From contig JADNRX010000120.1 of the NCBI GenBank assembly GCA_015501595.1, positions 62,001-126,000 of the forward strand: a stretch of DNA of 64,000 nucleotides. Reading direction: 5' to 3'. Every line of letters begins with the position of its first letter. Position 1 is the first letter of the stretch. Below, piece by piece: positions 21,568 to 33,824 of the stretch. The notes under the pieces are model-generated. The model was given only the letters and a program-made list of their open reading frames with translations. It did not search any database and was not told the origin of the DNA. A program made the translations under genes and the position numbers. The stretch is from Hymenopellis radicata. Lineage: Eukaryota > Basidiomycota > Agaricomycetes > Agaricales > Physalacriaceae.

Positions 21568-23257
21568 ATGGACGTTTTCGGCAAGTTTCGGTTATTTCCA
21601 TATTTCCAACCGGCGGGCCGTTTGTCAGCTCGCGCAATGCCTTCCAACTCCATCTGCCGTGTGGTCGAGGATGCAAAGTACCAGGCCAGGGAAAAGCGCG
21701 CGACGCGCGACAAGCCGCCGCCATGGATCACCGTCAAGCTCATGGTCCCCATAACCCTTGGCATTATGGTATACGCTGCCTACGTCTACATTGGCCGGCT
21801 CTGTGTCCCTGCCATACGACGGCGCAGTAGCGTTCTTGACAGAGGCGGAGGCAGTGAGTGGCCACAGCGCGTAGTTTGCCCGTGCTGACCATCACAGTCG
21901 CTCTCCTCGTCGTGTTCTGTCCGCTGTTCCTCTGGATGGTTTGGGCGTACGTTGTAGTAAGTGCCCTGTCGCCGCTCTGAGCGTTGCTGACAGTGCAAAG
22001 GTCGTGTTGACGCCGCCGGGATTTGCCAGGGATGTACGTGTGCCAATACATTGTCCTTGCCCGTCTCATACCTTGCGCAGCATGTCCCAAAATGCCCTCC
22101 GCCACCAGCAGGACAGAGTGCTCCTCCTCCTCCCTTTGTACCCACTAATAGCGACCTGGAATCTGGGACCATGAACAATCCGGCCCGCATTAGCTCTGCT
22201 GGAAGGCTGGACAGCATTGGGGGACCCTCGTACGAGGATCTACAACTCCGAACCCCTCTTGGATCTCATGAACGCCACGAATCTAATGACGCTCCCGATC
22301 CTCCTCTCAACGACAAAAGCACCTTGGATTTACGTATAAAGATGGCCATGATGAACGTCGAACGACGACCACCAATAACACCCGTCCTCTTGCCAGAATT
22401 TCGCTACTGTACGAAGGACGAACTGGTCAAACCATACCGTGCCCACCATTGTCGGATGTGCGGAACTTGCGTGCTGAAATACGACCATCATTGCCCATGT
22501 ACGCCTTCCCCCCCAAGTTAACTTTACACCCTTCTCACAACCATTACCAGGGATCGGACAATGTGTCGGTGCGAGAAATCACAAGGTATGAACTATTTTT
22601 CGCCCAGCCAAACTTGGACTCACTCATATATGCAGTTCTTCATCAACTTTAATCTAGCCGCGATGATATTCACCGCCTACACGTTTGGCACATTACTAGC
22701 CTACACTGTACGCGGTGGAGGCGATGATTTGGACGTGCAGAACATCGTCATTATCGCTTTGTGAGTCCTTCCATAGCGTATCGCTCGCATTCTAAACAAC
22801 CTGTCTCCAGGAGCGCCCTGTTCTTCATATTTACATTCTCCTTGTTCGTATCGCATTGCCACTTGCTGTATCTCTCACAATCCACTGTCGAGAGTATGCG
22901 CGATCGCACGATAAAGGATCGTGAGAGTCATGTTATGAACGATGCGTTAGGTTTCTGTAATCTAAGGTGACGGCTCTACTCTACTCAATACAATATGCTG
23001 ATCTCCGTCTTAGCACCAAGCGGGAGCTGAAACGGTTGTGGGACGAGGAGTGGGGTCGTATAGGAAAGGAGGGCAATATGTGGTGGCTTGAGTCAGGTCG
23101 CAAAGGCTGGGAAGACACCATGGGGACGTGGTGGGTCGGCTGGATATTTCCGGTTGGAAGGGGTTTGTCGGACGGATTACATTACACGCCTAATCCAAGA
23201 TTCGACCAGGAAGGCAGGTGGCGGCGCAGGAAGGATTGGCCTGCCCATTTGCGATGA
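21568..23257 (+). CDS. DHHC palmitoyltransferase
   Basis: Multi-pass membrane S-acyltransferase that attaches palmitate to cysteines of target proteins. The first exon contains a transmembrane segment ([20 protein letters not shown]). The next gives [19 protein letters not shown]. The Cys-rich domain reads [20 protein letters not shown], then [13 protein letters not shown] and [11 protein letters not shown]. The catalytic DHHC is complete and sits next to a phase-1 intron between P and W. Two more helices follow ([40 protein letters not shown]). The cytosolic tail ends [20 protein letters not shown], a conserved fungal PFA-type ending. The start could be this Met or [10 protein letters not shown] 23 codons later; the second is plausible. 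Which PFA gene it corresponds to is not assigned. Confidence 0.87.
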
Positions 23258-23542
23258 CATTGTCGGCTATTGGATGGACATCATCACACTTCTATGGACA
23301 TGCTTGCACATAACTTATTGTACCGCGGATGTATAATCTTCACTATGGCGCCCACAAATCCTACATTTAGAACGGGAACTGATATGAAATGAGGAGGGTG
23401 CATCTCAGTAACTGTATTCCAAATGTTTTCACATTTTTCGTTTTACTGGGCTAATTCGACTGTACAAACAATAAAAAAGCTCAAAGCATGGGGAGCAATA
23501 AACAGCGGTGGCAGTCCATCTTCAAAGTGCATGAAGGTGCTC

Positions 23543-25412
23543 TCAGACCTGCACCTCAGCAATCTGGGCAGTAACACCTTGCACATCGGAGTCTTCGCCC
23601 TCGGGCTTATCTCCTTTTTTGGCGGCGGCGTTGGCGAAGCTAAACGATGGCCTGACACTAGCAGCTGGGGCGGCCCGAGCATGCGCGGGCTTGGGCGAAG
23701 AAGGCGTCGCCGAAGCAGGAGGAGTGTTTGTCCTGCTGATGGGCGGGCGTTCGCTAGCATTGCGCGAGTTGGTACGCGACATTGAGAATCGGTCCTTTTC
23801 TTTTTCGAGCTTCTCAAGGACCTCTTGTTCACGAGAGGTAACGTCCACAGGTCTGCGGGAATGGAGCGGTCAGTACAAAGTCAAGCCTCCAAGCCGACGG
23901 AATACAAACCTGGCTGCTCCGAAAGGGTTTGAACGACTTGTAGGAATAGAGGCGCTCGGTGTGGGCCCAATTTTCGGTGAGGACAACGGGCTCGAGGTTC
24001 CAGATGCACTTCCACTTCGGGGGAGGAGTTCTAATTTGCGGCGCATTTGCGGAGTAGGTGGGGTTGAATTTGAGGCTACACAAAGATCGGATGAGCACCA
24101 AATATCAAGGAAATCAAGCAACATACGGGAGGTACTACCTCTTTCAGGACGCTTGGAGCTGCGCCAATCCGACTCTTCTACGACGGGATCCCTTGGTGGT
24201 CCCATATCTCCTCGCGGCGGGCCCATATCGCCACGGCCTCGGACGCTGCCAAATCTGCTCCCGCTTTCCTCGACCGGTGCTGCAGCTTTGAACTTACTGC
24301 CGATGGTCCATTTATCCTCCCGGTCGGCGGCACCTGACGACTCAAAGGCAGGATCCTTTCTGCGTCTGCTGCCCGGTCCATCGTCGGCAGGGGGCGGACC
24401 CCGCGTCGACATGGCAGATCTCCAGTCACTAGGCCCCTCAGCCACACTCGGCAGGCGATCGTCAGTGCGGGGTCCATCGAATCTACGCCGTGACGAATCG
24501 CGGGAAGGCAGGTCAGGCAGAGGTCCGTCTCGTCTCCATGGGTTATCAAATTTGCCCTCATCTCCTCCGCCGAATCCGGAGCGCTCTTTGGCTGTGATTA
24601 AGTCAGAAGGAGTACATTGTAGCCGGGATGGAATACTGACGTGGCTCGGCAACACTGACACGAATAGTCCTCCCGAGAAGCTCTGTGTCATTATTAGTAC
24701 GCTGCAGCGGGTATGGCGAGGACGTACAGATCCACTTCGCGCTAAAGCCTCCTTGAGGCCATCGAGATCTTCCAGTTCGACATAACCAAAGCCCTTGGGC
24801 TTCTCATCTCTATCCCTGATTATTTTCGCCGACTTGGGCTGAAGAGTTATGAATATTGTGGTAGATGCATTGCATCGTGGGTACACCAACCTTGCAAGAG
24901 CCGAAAAAGTCTTCAAGCTCGGCCTCGGTCAAATCAAAAGCCAAGTTTCCGACAAACGCCGTGTACGGCGGCTGCGTCGGGAGAGGCAGATCTTCACGAG
25001 GAGGGCCAGACATGCGATCCGCTGCAGTCTATCATGAGCATCGGGGCGGTAACAAAGAGCAAGCGCACGCACGGCGAGAAGATAAAAAGTCGTCCCTTCC
25101 CCCGCGTCTGTCGCCGAGTCGGCCTTGATCATCGTCGGTCCTTCCAGAGGCTGCCAGACAAGCATGAGACTGTTAGGATGTCGTATACGGCGCACAGAAA
25201 GCTTACGAGCAGACGGCAAATTGTCCATTTCGTCGGCCCATGATCCCAGCGCTGTGAATGATCAATCAGCTCCAATTAAGCGCGTGCCAGCTGTGATTTG
25301 CTCACTGTTATCACCCAAAAACTCGTTGAGAGATACTTTCTTTCCTTTTTTCGGCGCTGTCGATGGCGGCGGTCAGCATGAAACGGACAGTAGGCAAGGT
25401 CAACATACGCAT
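23543..25412 (-). CDS. TIF3: eIF4B-like translation initiation factor
   Basis: RNA-binding factor that stimulates eIF4A during mRNA scanning in the cytoplasm. The coding sequence opens with only four bases, ATGC, before an intron (GTATGT...GACAG). Splicing gives MPPKKGKKVSLNEFLGDN, the conserved eIF4B N-terminus, and then WADEMDNLPSA. The single RRM follows: PPYTAFVGNLAFDLTEAELEDFF, then KIIRDRDEKPKGFGYVELED. A long Arg/Asp/Gly-rich region has repeats such as SDWRSAMS, EDKWTIGSKF and SDWRSSKRPER, as in fungal eIF4B. The C-terminus is Ser/Thr/Pro-rich with KPAHARAAPAASVRPSFSFA, ending IAEVQV. It is convergent with the palmitoyltransferase, 285 bp between stops. Confidence 0.9.
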
Positions 25413-25643
25413 GATGTAGTCTTGACCAAGTTAGTTTGATGGGTCTGAAATTTTGCTTTGCTTCTGTTTACTGAGATATGTCCGTTCCGGGGCCGCATAA
25501 CCTGCTCAAACTCAATCGAGGCTTTTAATTATGGATAAGAAAACCTGCGCACGCCATGATAGTGGCGCAGGCATCGTGCATTAGTACGTGAATACAACAT
25601 AGTGCTCTAACTCCGAGGTAGGTGAAAACAACGTGGATATAAT

Positions 25644-27536
25644 TTAAGCCTTTCCAGCAAACATTTTTTTGATGGCCTCAGTAGAGTACGATTTTGGTCG
25701 CTCAAGAGCTGTCAAAACGTCAGACATCATCTATCAAAGATAGGAGGAGAAGGCACTTACGAGCACCGAGAGCACGGTCCCAGATCAGCTGAGCAGCAAC
25801 ACCGAAGGCACGGGAAACACCGAACAAGACAGTGTAGAACTGCATCTCCTTCAAACCGTAGTGAGTCAAAAGAACACCAGAGTGGGCATCAACGTTCGGC
25901 CACGGGTTCTTCGCTTTGCCGGCCTTGAGAAAGCAATGGATTATTAGCCAGTGATATTCCTAGGAAGCAACGCGACTCACCTCAAGGAGAATGTTGGGCA
26001 CAATCTCGTAGATTTGACCAACAAGCTTGAACATTGGGTCACTTGGCAGGTGCTTGAGAGCGAATTCACGCTGAGCAGTGTAACGGGGGTCGGTCTTCCT
26101 GAGAACGGCGTGGCCGTAACCGGGGACTACTTTGCCGCCCTTGAGGGTGTCCCAGACATACTGCTTCACCTGCTCATCAGTGGCATTCTCGCCAATGGTG
26201 GACTGCATCTTGGTCAACCATATGAGAACTTCCTGGTTGGCCAATCCGTGGAGAGGACCGGCAAGACCATTCAAAGACGCGGCGAAAGCGAGGAAGGGGT
26301 CGGAGAGTGCGGAGCCGACCAATTTTCCGGTGTGGGCAGAAACGTTTCCCCCTTCATGATCACTACGTAGCAGGTTAGCCAAAAGAACCGAGTAGAATGA
26401 CATCTCGCTTTACCTGTGGATGGTGATGTACAAACGGAGGAGTTCGGTGAAGGCCTCGTTGTCACCAAAGCCAAGGAGGTTGGCCAAGTTGGCAGAATAG
26501 TCCTTAGACGCGTCGATGGCGGGAAGTTTGCCCTCCTTGGCGAACACGTTGCGGTAAATACGACCGGCAATGTTGGGAAGCTTGGCGATCCTGTAGGGGA
26601 AATCAATTATTCATGACGTCAAAACGCAAATCATGCGACGCGTCGAGTGCTTACAGGTCCATGGAGTCCTCGAAAGTTGGTCCCCAGTATTCCTTTTTGT
26701 TAATTCCATTCTGATAGGCCTGGGCGAACGCGGAATTGTGATTGAGCTACGTCATGGCAAAAGTGAGACGACGCGCGGTGTTTTGATGAGAGAGAACATA
26801 CAGCCGTAACGGCCAAACTGAATTGGCTCATGGGATGCAGCGTCGGAGGGCATCGGTCCAGAATCTCCTCGACGAATTCGGGATGGCAGCACGCGCTGCC
26901 CAGTCCTTGGACAGCTCCGTGACCTGCTCCTGCGTAGGGACCTCTCCAGTGAGGAGGAGCCAGAAAAGGGCTTCGGGCAGAGGCTCAGAGCCGCCGGGTG
27001 CCTTCGGAAGGAGCTCCTGGCATTCGGGATTGTCTTTCCACGGAAACGGATACCCTCGTCTGGAAATCTCCGATGAATGCACGAAGGGAAGCAGTTAATG
27101 GAATGTCGTACCAGCGTCCAGAACGGAACCCTCCCAAATGAGAGCCGGAAGACCGCGCATACCACTGTTAGGTCGCGTGAATGGGCGCGTGCTGATGGTA
27201 CAAGTGACAGGTACTCACCCGTAGAGCTGGTCTACCACCACGGGCCCAAAGGACTTTTTGCCGTGCTCAGCACGAGCAGCCTTGACCTGTGCCCCAGTGA
27301 GTCGTTGACGAGGAGGAATGGAGGACAGAAACAGACATTTTCCAACTCCTGGGGAATGAGCTGAGCCAAACGCTCCTTTAGGGCACTCTGCGTTGAGGCC
27401 GTTGTCGAGAATCGGGCCGAGGCACATGCTGTCCTCCCCACAGATTGACGAGACTGGGGAACGCGGTCAGTAGAGTAGAATGCTTGAACGAGCATGAGAC
27501 CACCAGTTGCAACAGAGAGCGAGCTTGGAAGGCCAT
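25644..27536 (-). CDS. CIT1: Mitochondrial citrate synthase (two apparent frameshifts)
   Basis: Condenses acetyl-CoA and oxaloacetate in the mitochondrial matrix, the entry step of the TCA cycle. An intron after [11 protein letters not shown] (GTGGTC...CCCCAG, branch TACTGAC) gives the presequence [18 protein letters not shown]. The body has [29 protein letters not shown] and [14 protein letters not shown]. Catalytic residues are visible in [13 protein letters not shown] (His), [12 protein letters not shown] (His) and [13 protein letters not shown] (Asp). It ends KMFAGKA. Two one-base deletions are required to keep the frame, both in a plus-strand GGG run where four are expected: 27026-27028 (TIPECQELL) and 26880-26882 ([10 protein letters not shown]). 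All catalytic parts are intact, so these look like consensus errors. Head-to-head with TRM8, 156 bp apart. Confidence 0.94.
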
Positions 27537-27692
27537 GGTGGTATGAAGGAGAGTTCAGTCGGCTCAAAATTTGAACTTTGGGGCAAACAGGATTCCGATT
27601 TTTCACGCGCGCACGTCATGTCACGTGATCCTCCGCAATCTGCCGGCCGCTCGCAACCCCGGTCCGTGATCTACTCATCATCTTATTTTTCA

Positions 27693-28602
27693 ATGGGAAA
27701 GCGAAAACGAACTGACGCGAGCACCGAGCAGCCGCCCAATGACGCTGGGGTTCCTCATCACTTTTGCCACAAGTAGGCGTACTTTCCGTTGTCGTTACTG
27801 TCTTGATTTTTTTCGCCATCTTTAGAAACGCTTTTACAGACAGCGTGCCCATGCCAATCCATTCTCTGATCATGCTCTTGACTACCCAAAATCCCCTCGG
27901 CATGTCGAGTGGGACAGCCATTACCCCGCTTTCAACGGCTCTGGCAAGGTGCCAGCCTTCGCCGACGTTGGATGTGGATTCGGCGGACTCTTAATCTCTT
28001 TGGCTCCTCTCTTTCCCGATACTCTCATGCTGGGTCTGTTCATTGCTCACACCCGACGTGATCATCCTGATGACCGTTACAGGTTTGGAAATCCGCGTAC
28101 AAGTGTCCCAGTACGTCCAGGATCGCATCAATGCACTCCGTGTCGCTGCCAAGGAGCAAAAGGACGGAACCATCGACGAAAAGGCCCACTACCAGAACGT
28201 CTCCATTGTCCGCGCCAATGCCATGAAGTTCCTTCCGAACTATTTTGGGAAACATTCTCTTTCCGCACTTTTCTTCCTCTTCCCCGATCCCCACTTCAAG
28301 TCCCGGAAACACAAGGCACGCATCATCTCCCCCACACTCCTAGCCGAGTATGCATTTGTCCTTCAGCCGGGCGGAATCGTATATACGATAACTGACGTCA
28401 AGGATTTACACGAATGGATGAAATCTCATCTAGAAGATTTCCCTCTGTTCGAGCCTGTGACTGAGAGGCATTACGCGCCGAGGGAAAGGGTCCAATTGTG
28501 GATGCTGTCTACACGAGCACCGAAGAGGGTAAAAAGGTTGAAAGGAATAAAGGCGACAAGTGGCTAGCTTGTTTCCGGCGGATCCAAGTTCCGCGACAAT
28601 AA
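27693..28602 (+). CDS. TRM8: tRNA (guanine-N7)-methyltransferase (two apparent frameshifts)
   Basis: Catalytic subunit (METTL1/Trm8) that makes m7G46 in the variable loop of tRNAs; it works with a WD-repeat partner (Trm82). It starts [10 protein letters not shown]. The conserved [19 protein letters not shown] spans the first intron. SAM-binding residues are in [19 protein letters not shown], and [13 protein letters not shown] follows a second intron. The tRNA-binding/catalytic segment reads [18 protein letters not shown]. The C-terminus [20 protein letters not shown] ends at 28602. Two single-base deletions must be assumed: in the GGGG at 27747-27750, and within 28470-28500 beside two GGG runs. 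Without the second, the frame stops at 28567 in an unrelated tail. Convergent with RRP41. Confidence 0.88.
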
Positions 28603-28749
28603 TTGGCGCGCGTAACGGTATATCTATCTGTTGTAACCTACTGTATCATGTATTCAAGGAGCTTGTATGAAGCTGACGATTGCTATACCCTGATGATCAT
28701 TTGGATAGCTTAAAATTAACGAAGCGCCATGCATGCATTCAATAATCAT

Positions 28750-29614
28750 TCATCGGATCATCTTCTTTATCCCCTGCCGGGGCGCAGCGGACTGCATAGC
28801 GGAGATGAGAACTCCCGTTCGAGAGCGAACAGCCGCCCGCATCTCCTTGTGTAGTATCTGGCCTGCCTCACACGCCAACCGGAAAATTTCCTCGAAACGA
28901 TCCACATGCAGCCGAGTCTCCATCGTAGCCAGAGTGACTTTTCCCGAGCCAGGCATTGTGGCTACGGTGACATGTGGGATGTCGCTTTCTTCTAGCGTCG
29001 TGAGATCGAGCATGGGGGAGGTAGAATGCACGCCGCCCGTCACAGCGCACACAAAGTCATACAGCGGTATACCTGCGCTAGCGAGCGCAAGAGTGGTGGC
29101 ATTTATGCATGCTTGAAGGAGTCCGCCGTCCTGTTGTAGCACTTGTACGAAAATGTCGATTTGTGAACGAGGATAGAGTGTCGTTTGAACGACGGGTTCA
29201 AATGTGGATTTTATTGTGGCGGCCATTTCGAGTATCCGTCTGAAAATAGTATGTTGGATGGAGACACCGAGTTTAGATTGCTTACTTGTCTCCGCGCGAC
29301 CTTTTTCGCCGTTCGCCGGTGCTGAAAGACGCGATACTCAGTTCAACATTAATGTTGGCCCGATCATAGATAGTCTGGGATCGCATCTTGGCCTCCCTTG
29401 GCCCGAAAACAGACACGATGACCTGGGTGAGACCGTGGCTAACGAGAGCAGAGCCATCAGCGGTGCCCTGCTGGGACAGGTCGATGACCATGTCGCGCAG
29501 CTCAAACTGCTTGCGACCGTCTGAGCGAAAACCGCCTTCGTTGAGTATTTCGACGCGCGAGCTCTATTGAAAGCATGAGACAACCGGATCTGTCAGGGAA
29601 GGAACACTCGCCAT
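28750..29614 (-). CDS. SKI6: Exosome core subunit RRP41 (RNase PH fold)
   Basis: Ring subunit of the eukaryotic RNA exosome, acting in nuclear RNA processing and cytoplasmic mRNA decay. The sequence SSRVEILNEGGFRSDGRKQF opens the RNase PH domain. Then come SALVSHGLTQVIVSVFGPRE, INVELSIASFSTGERRKR, RSQIDIFVQVLQQDGGLLQ and PLYDFVCAVTGGV. It ends APRQGIKKMIR. Two introns are evident. The 5' end is uncertain: the codon before SSRVEIL is a stop joined to an AATAG acceptor, and the only upstream ATG nearby (29614) is out of phase with that acceptor by any GT donor I can find. A missed base or a different first exon is likely. Divergent from NPT1. Confidence 0.86.
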
Positions 29615-29791
29615 TGCCGTGGTCGTGATCAAAGGAAGATTAAGCGCGGAATGGACACGGAATGGTGACAGGCGCGTCTGATTCGCACCTGCCGTAACAG
29701 GAAATGGACCCCTAACAGGTTCACTTGAACCCCTCCCCGTTCAAAGCCTCAATTGTCCTTGAATTACCACCACCACCACCCCGCCCCAATC

Positions 29792-31454
29792 ATGCCTAAC
29801 ACAGCCGCTGATATTTCCGTGCCACTGTCAATCCTTGACACGGATCTCTACAAGGTTTGCATATTTTTTGACATCCTATATTGACTCACATTCTTCGCAG
29901 TTCACTATGCAACAAGCCGTGTTACACGTTTTCCCCGACGTCCCTGCGACTTATCGTTTCACTCTGCGCGACAAATCGGTACTCTTCACGCCAAAATTTG
30001 TGGAGACCCTAAAGGGCGTGATATCCCGTAAGCCAGCGCGTCGACTGTCTTATCATAATAACTGATGTGCGCCACATAAGGTTTTGCCGATATTAAGCTC
30101 ACTCCCTCAGAACACGAATGGCTCAAAAAACAATGTCCCTATTTCTCTCCTGCGTATCTGGATTATCTTGCCAAGTACCGCTTCAAGCCAGAACAAATCG
30201 AGATTACATATACCCCATCTCTTGAAGACACCGAACGTGGTTCTATTGATGTAGTGATGTCTGGCCCTTGGGTTGAAACGATTCTTTGGGAGGTCCCTAT
30301 TCTCGCATGCATTAGCGAGACGTACTTCGACGTGATCGAAACCGACTGGACTTATGATAAACAAGAAGGTATTCCTCGTTCTTGTCCCACTCCAAGCATG
30401 TTCACACTTCGACGCAGAGATTGCGTACGATAAAGCGAAGCGCCTGATAGAAGCCGGCTGCGCGTTCATGGAATTTGGCACCCGTCGAAGACGAACATTC
30501 CATGCACAAGATATCATGATTACGGCCATGCTGCGCGCCAGCAAAGATGTCCAGGGAACCGGCCGTTTGATGGGAACGAGTAACGTCGGTGTCTCTATTC
30601 GGCGTTCATCGCGCCGAAGCTTACTGTTATCTCTCTCCAGATTTACCTGGCCCAAAAACACAATCTCACACCAATGGGAACCATTGCACAGTCAGTTGCG
30701 TTATCGATCTACATCGGTCAACTGACTGATTATTATTAGCGAATGGTTCATGGGCGTAAGGCTCCCTCTGTCCTTCAGAGCACTCATATTAACATTGATA
30801 CTCTTAGGTGGCCGCTCTGCGGGGATACGAAGTCGCGAACTCTCTAGCCTTAGAGCTGTGGGAGAACGTGTTCCCTGGTTCCAGCGTACTGATCGCGCTG
30901 ACGGATACCTTCTCTAGTGAAGCCTTCTTCAAGGTGTGTGGGTCCAATCCCACAATACCCCGTGCATTACTAACACGCTCTGATGATAGAGTTTCGCCAA
31001 GGATGCAGATCGGGCTCGACGGTGGACCGGTCTGAGGCAGGATTCCGGGGACCCCTTCGCCTTCGCCGGCCGTGCTAAAGATGTCTACGAATCCATGGGC
31101 GTCGACCACCGAACCAAGTCGATAACGTTCTCGGATTCGCTAGATGTCGAGAAGGCCATAGGGCTCAACAAAGTTGCAACCAATCTTGGATTCAAAAGTG
31201 TGTCCAAACCGACTCTCATATCGCCGGGGTAATCCTTATATGACCGTTCAGGTACCTTTGGTATCGGTACCAATTTCAGTAACGACTTCACCAAAGCATC
31301 TTCAACCGAAAAAAGCAAGGCACTGAACATGGTCATAAAACTGGCATCAGTCGATGGGAAGCCCTGCGTCAAGATCAGTGATGACTTGACCAAGAACACT
31401 GGTGACGAAGAAACGGTGAAGCAGGTGAAGAAAATCTTTGGTCTTCCGGTTTGA
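29792..31454 (+). CDS. NPT1: Nicotinate phosphoribosyltransferase
   Basis: Converts nicotinic acid and PRPP to nicotinate mononucleotide in the NAD salvage (Preiss-Handler) pathway. The start is MPNTAADISVPLSILDTDLY, then KFTMQQAVLHVFPDVPATY after an intron. Family motifs include PWVETILWEVPILACISETY, AKRLIEAGCAFMEFGTRRRR, GTSNVYLA-type sequence, LTDTFSSEAFF, GLRQDSGDPFAFAGRAKDVY and SITFSDSLDVEKA. It ends KIFGLPV. About seven introns. Length (about 430 residues) fits fungal NPT1. Head-to-head with RRP41 and convergent with the SET/MYND gene, 192 bp between stops. Confidence 0.93.
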
Positions 31455-31646
31455 TTTCTCCTCTGTTGGGATTGACACTACTAGACAGCACATACTCTAA
31501 GTTATTCTAGGTACATCTGTATAGTAACACACATCCAAACCTCAGCTAGACCATTAGGAAGAGACGTCTTGGTTTCAATAATCTGTAATACACTCTGATA
31601 CACTCTTTCATCGCATAAGATCAGCGTCTCGTCAGTGACGACAAAC

Positions 31647-33824
31647 CTATTTATTTTGGGGCGTATCTTGAAGGACATTCTTGACACCTTGCTTGAATAC
31701 CCCAATCTCCTTTTCCAGAGAGACAATAAGGTCCCTCACTTCCTTTCCAACTTGACCTCCTTCATTGACGCGACCAAAACCAATCATTAACGATTCGCGA
31801 GCTCGCATCAGGGTATCATACGCCATCTGTAGTCTGGGAGGACCCGACGGAGGATATGCTCCAGGATCGCTACGATGCGGCACTGGTTCATCAACTGCGA
31901 GAAGTTTCCCTAGCTCCGCCAAGGCTATGCCGACAACAGGATGTCCTTCTGGGTGAATACCGAGCAGGCCAGTCACGGCCTTGGAGGCGATGCGTATGGC
32001 GTCATCCAAAGCGTCTTGAGTCAGCGGCGATGGGAGGGGAAATGACTTTTGCAGCGTAGTGAGAGCTAGAAGCGGATGTGACGAAGGCATGACACCTGCA
32101 GACGTGAGTATGGGTATGAGGTTTGACGTTAGTTGTAGAGATTTTGCGGGATCTAGTTGATGTGTCAGTATATGGAAAGGCCGAGAAACGGAAAAAGCCA
32201 ACCTTTGAACTGGAGAGCAGTAGCCTTATCCAAGGCTTCTTGCCCTACGCGCGTTGCATCCAATACTTCATCGGTCAAGACGACCGCCGAGCTGCATTGA
32301 TTGCATCGTGTGAGCGGATCCTCTGAAAGATGATTCAGCCGGCAAAGAAAAGGTACCTTTCTCAGGATCACAGACCTTCGGTCGGTAGAGCGCAAACTCC
32401 GCCACACAATTTTGGGCATCTCATCGACTCACGCGGATCCACTTCCGGTGGCCGAGCGCAGAGCTGACACTGGCAATCGAAGTGGTACGTCTCCCTGAGA
32501 GTCTGCCGACGAAATTTTCCCGGTAACGTCGTGTCAATGTATGCCGTCAAGATCTAGAGCTTTCGTTAGCAGCTGTGCGGCACGTTGTAGCTAGATAATT
32601 GTACCTCTTCTCCAGGAGCAATGTCACCCAAAACCACCACTTGCATTAGCGGCTCGGCAGCCTGGGGATTCGCTGAAGCCCTCGGGAATACCACTACTGC
32701 GTTTGGTTGACATGAATGGTTAACGAGTGCCACTAACGGTGAAACTGAGACTCCCAAGGGGCTTAGAGTCGAATCAGTAACAGCAAAACTATTGGTGGTA
32801 AACTGTGAATCGATAAGCCGTGAACCCAAACTGGCACTGTGGCACTTACACGAGACGTCAAATCAAGAAGATCGCCCGCAGAGTGAATATCAAACTGAGA
32901 TAAATCTTGAGGTGACGTGAGACCAAGATACTGAACGAGGGCATGCGCGATGCGCGTGTGCAGCTCTGCCGACGATACTGGGAGATTTCGTCTATCTAAG
33001 ATAAGATGAGCATCTATGCCAACACGATAGAAGGTGCAAATTGACGTGACTGCATGGATTGTATCCGTTGACTCTGTCCATTTCTCAGAGAAGCGAATAC
33101 GAGTAACAGAGAAGGCGCGTACCCACAAGCTGTTCATGCCCTTCTTTTGCCTGCTCCACAAGATGCGAGCGATACATCGCACCGCATCATTAGGAATGAG
33201 AACGTCTGCAGATGGAGCTGAGGCCGACCATCGCTGAAGAGCGATACACTCTCGTTTGTGAAGGAACCAGTCCTTGGTTTGGCATGTCTGTTCGGGTACA
33301 GTGAACACGTGCTGCAAAGACACCAGAAGGATCTCCTACAGAGTCGCAATACCAGACGTGATGGCACTGGGTACACCTCTTCAACCCCGAAGGCGAAGCA
33401 TCAGAAAAGCAAGACGAGCAATGGCTGTCAAGCTTGTCTGTGGATAATACAGCCGCGTGCGGATCCACTGATAAGAGCACGGTGCCTGTTGTACATCATA
33501 AATAAAGAATGTTTGTGGTAGACCGAACAGCAGCGAGTAGCACGAACCTGGTCTGAGTCGGTGCGTGGCCCAAATGCCCCTGCCAGATACATCTGAAGTT
33601 CGTATTTCGGCTGCGGGTGGAAGGGAGGGATACAAATCATTCCATGGGGGGACTCCGTGTGAGGCGGTGGTCTGCGCGTTATTCGCAACCGCCTCTACGG
33701 ACGGAGAGGATGGTATTTTGTCTACATATGACTTGGTCTTTCGGGACTCGCGCAAATCACTGAACGACATGGATTGGACAGTTAAAGCCGCTGAAAATAT
33801 CGGTAGCGAAGATATCGTGTTCAC
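31647..33824 (-). CDS. SET and MYND domain protein lysine methyltransferase
   Basis: SMYD-type protein methyltransferase. The SET domain is split by a MYND zinc finger, as in SMYD proteins. SET-N: VSGRGIWATHRLRPG. MYND: HCSSCFSDASPSGLKRCTQC with HVWYC, then CQTKDWFLHKREC. SET core: ALVNHSCQPNAVVVFP (SAM and pseudoknot motif) and VVLGDIAPGEE with LTAYID. The post-SET Cys cluster is FDCQCQLCARP. A helical C-terminal part follows, ending LQDTPQNK. At least seven introns. MSFSDLRESRKTKSY at 33770 is an alternative and perhaps better start, since homologues begin MSF. The substrate cannot be told from sequence. Confidence 0.87.

Noticed and set aside
23619..24785. 388-codon plus-strand ORF
   Set aside because: Antisense of the Arg/Asp/Gly-rich part of eIF4B; low complexity, no domain, crosses eIF4B introns.
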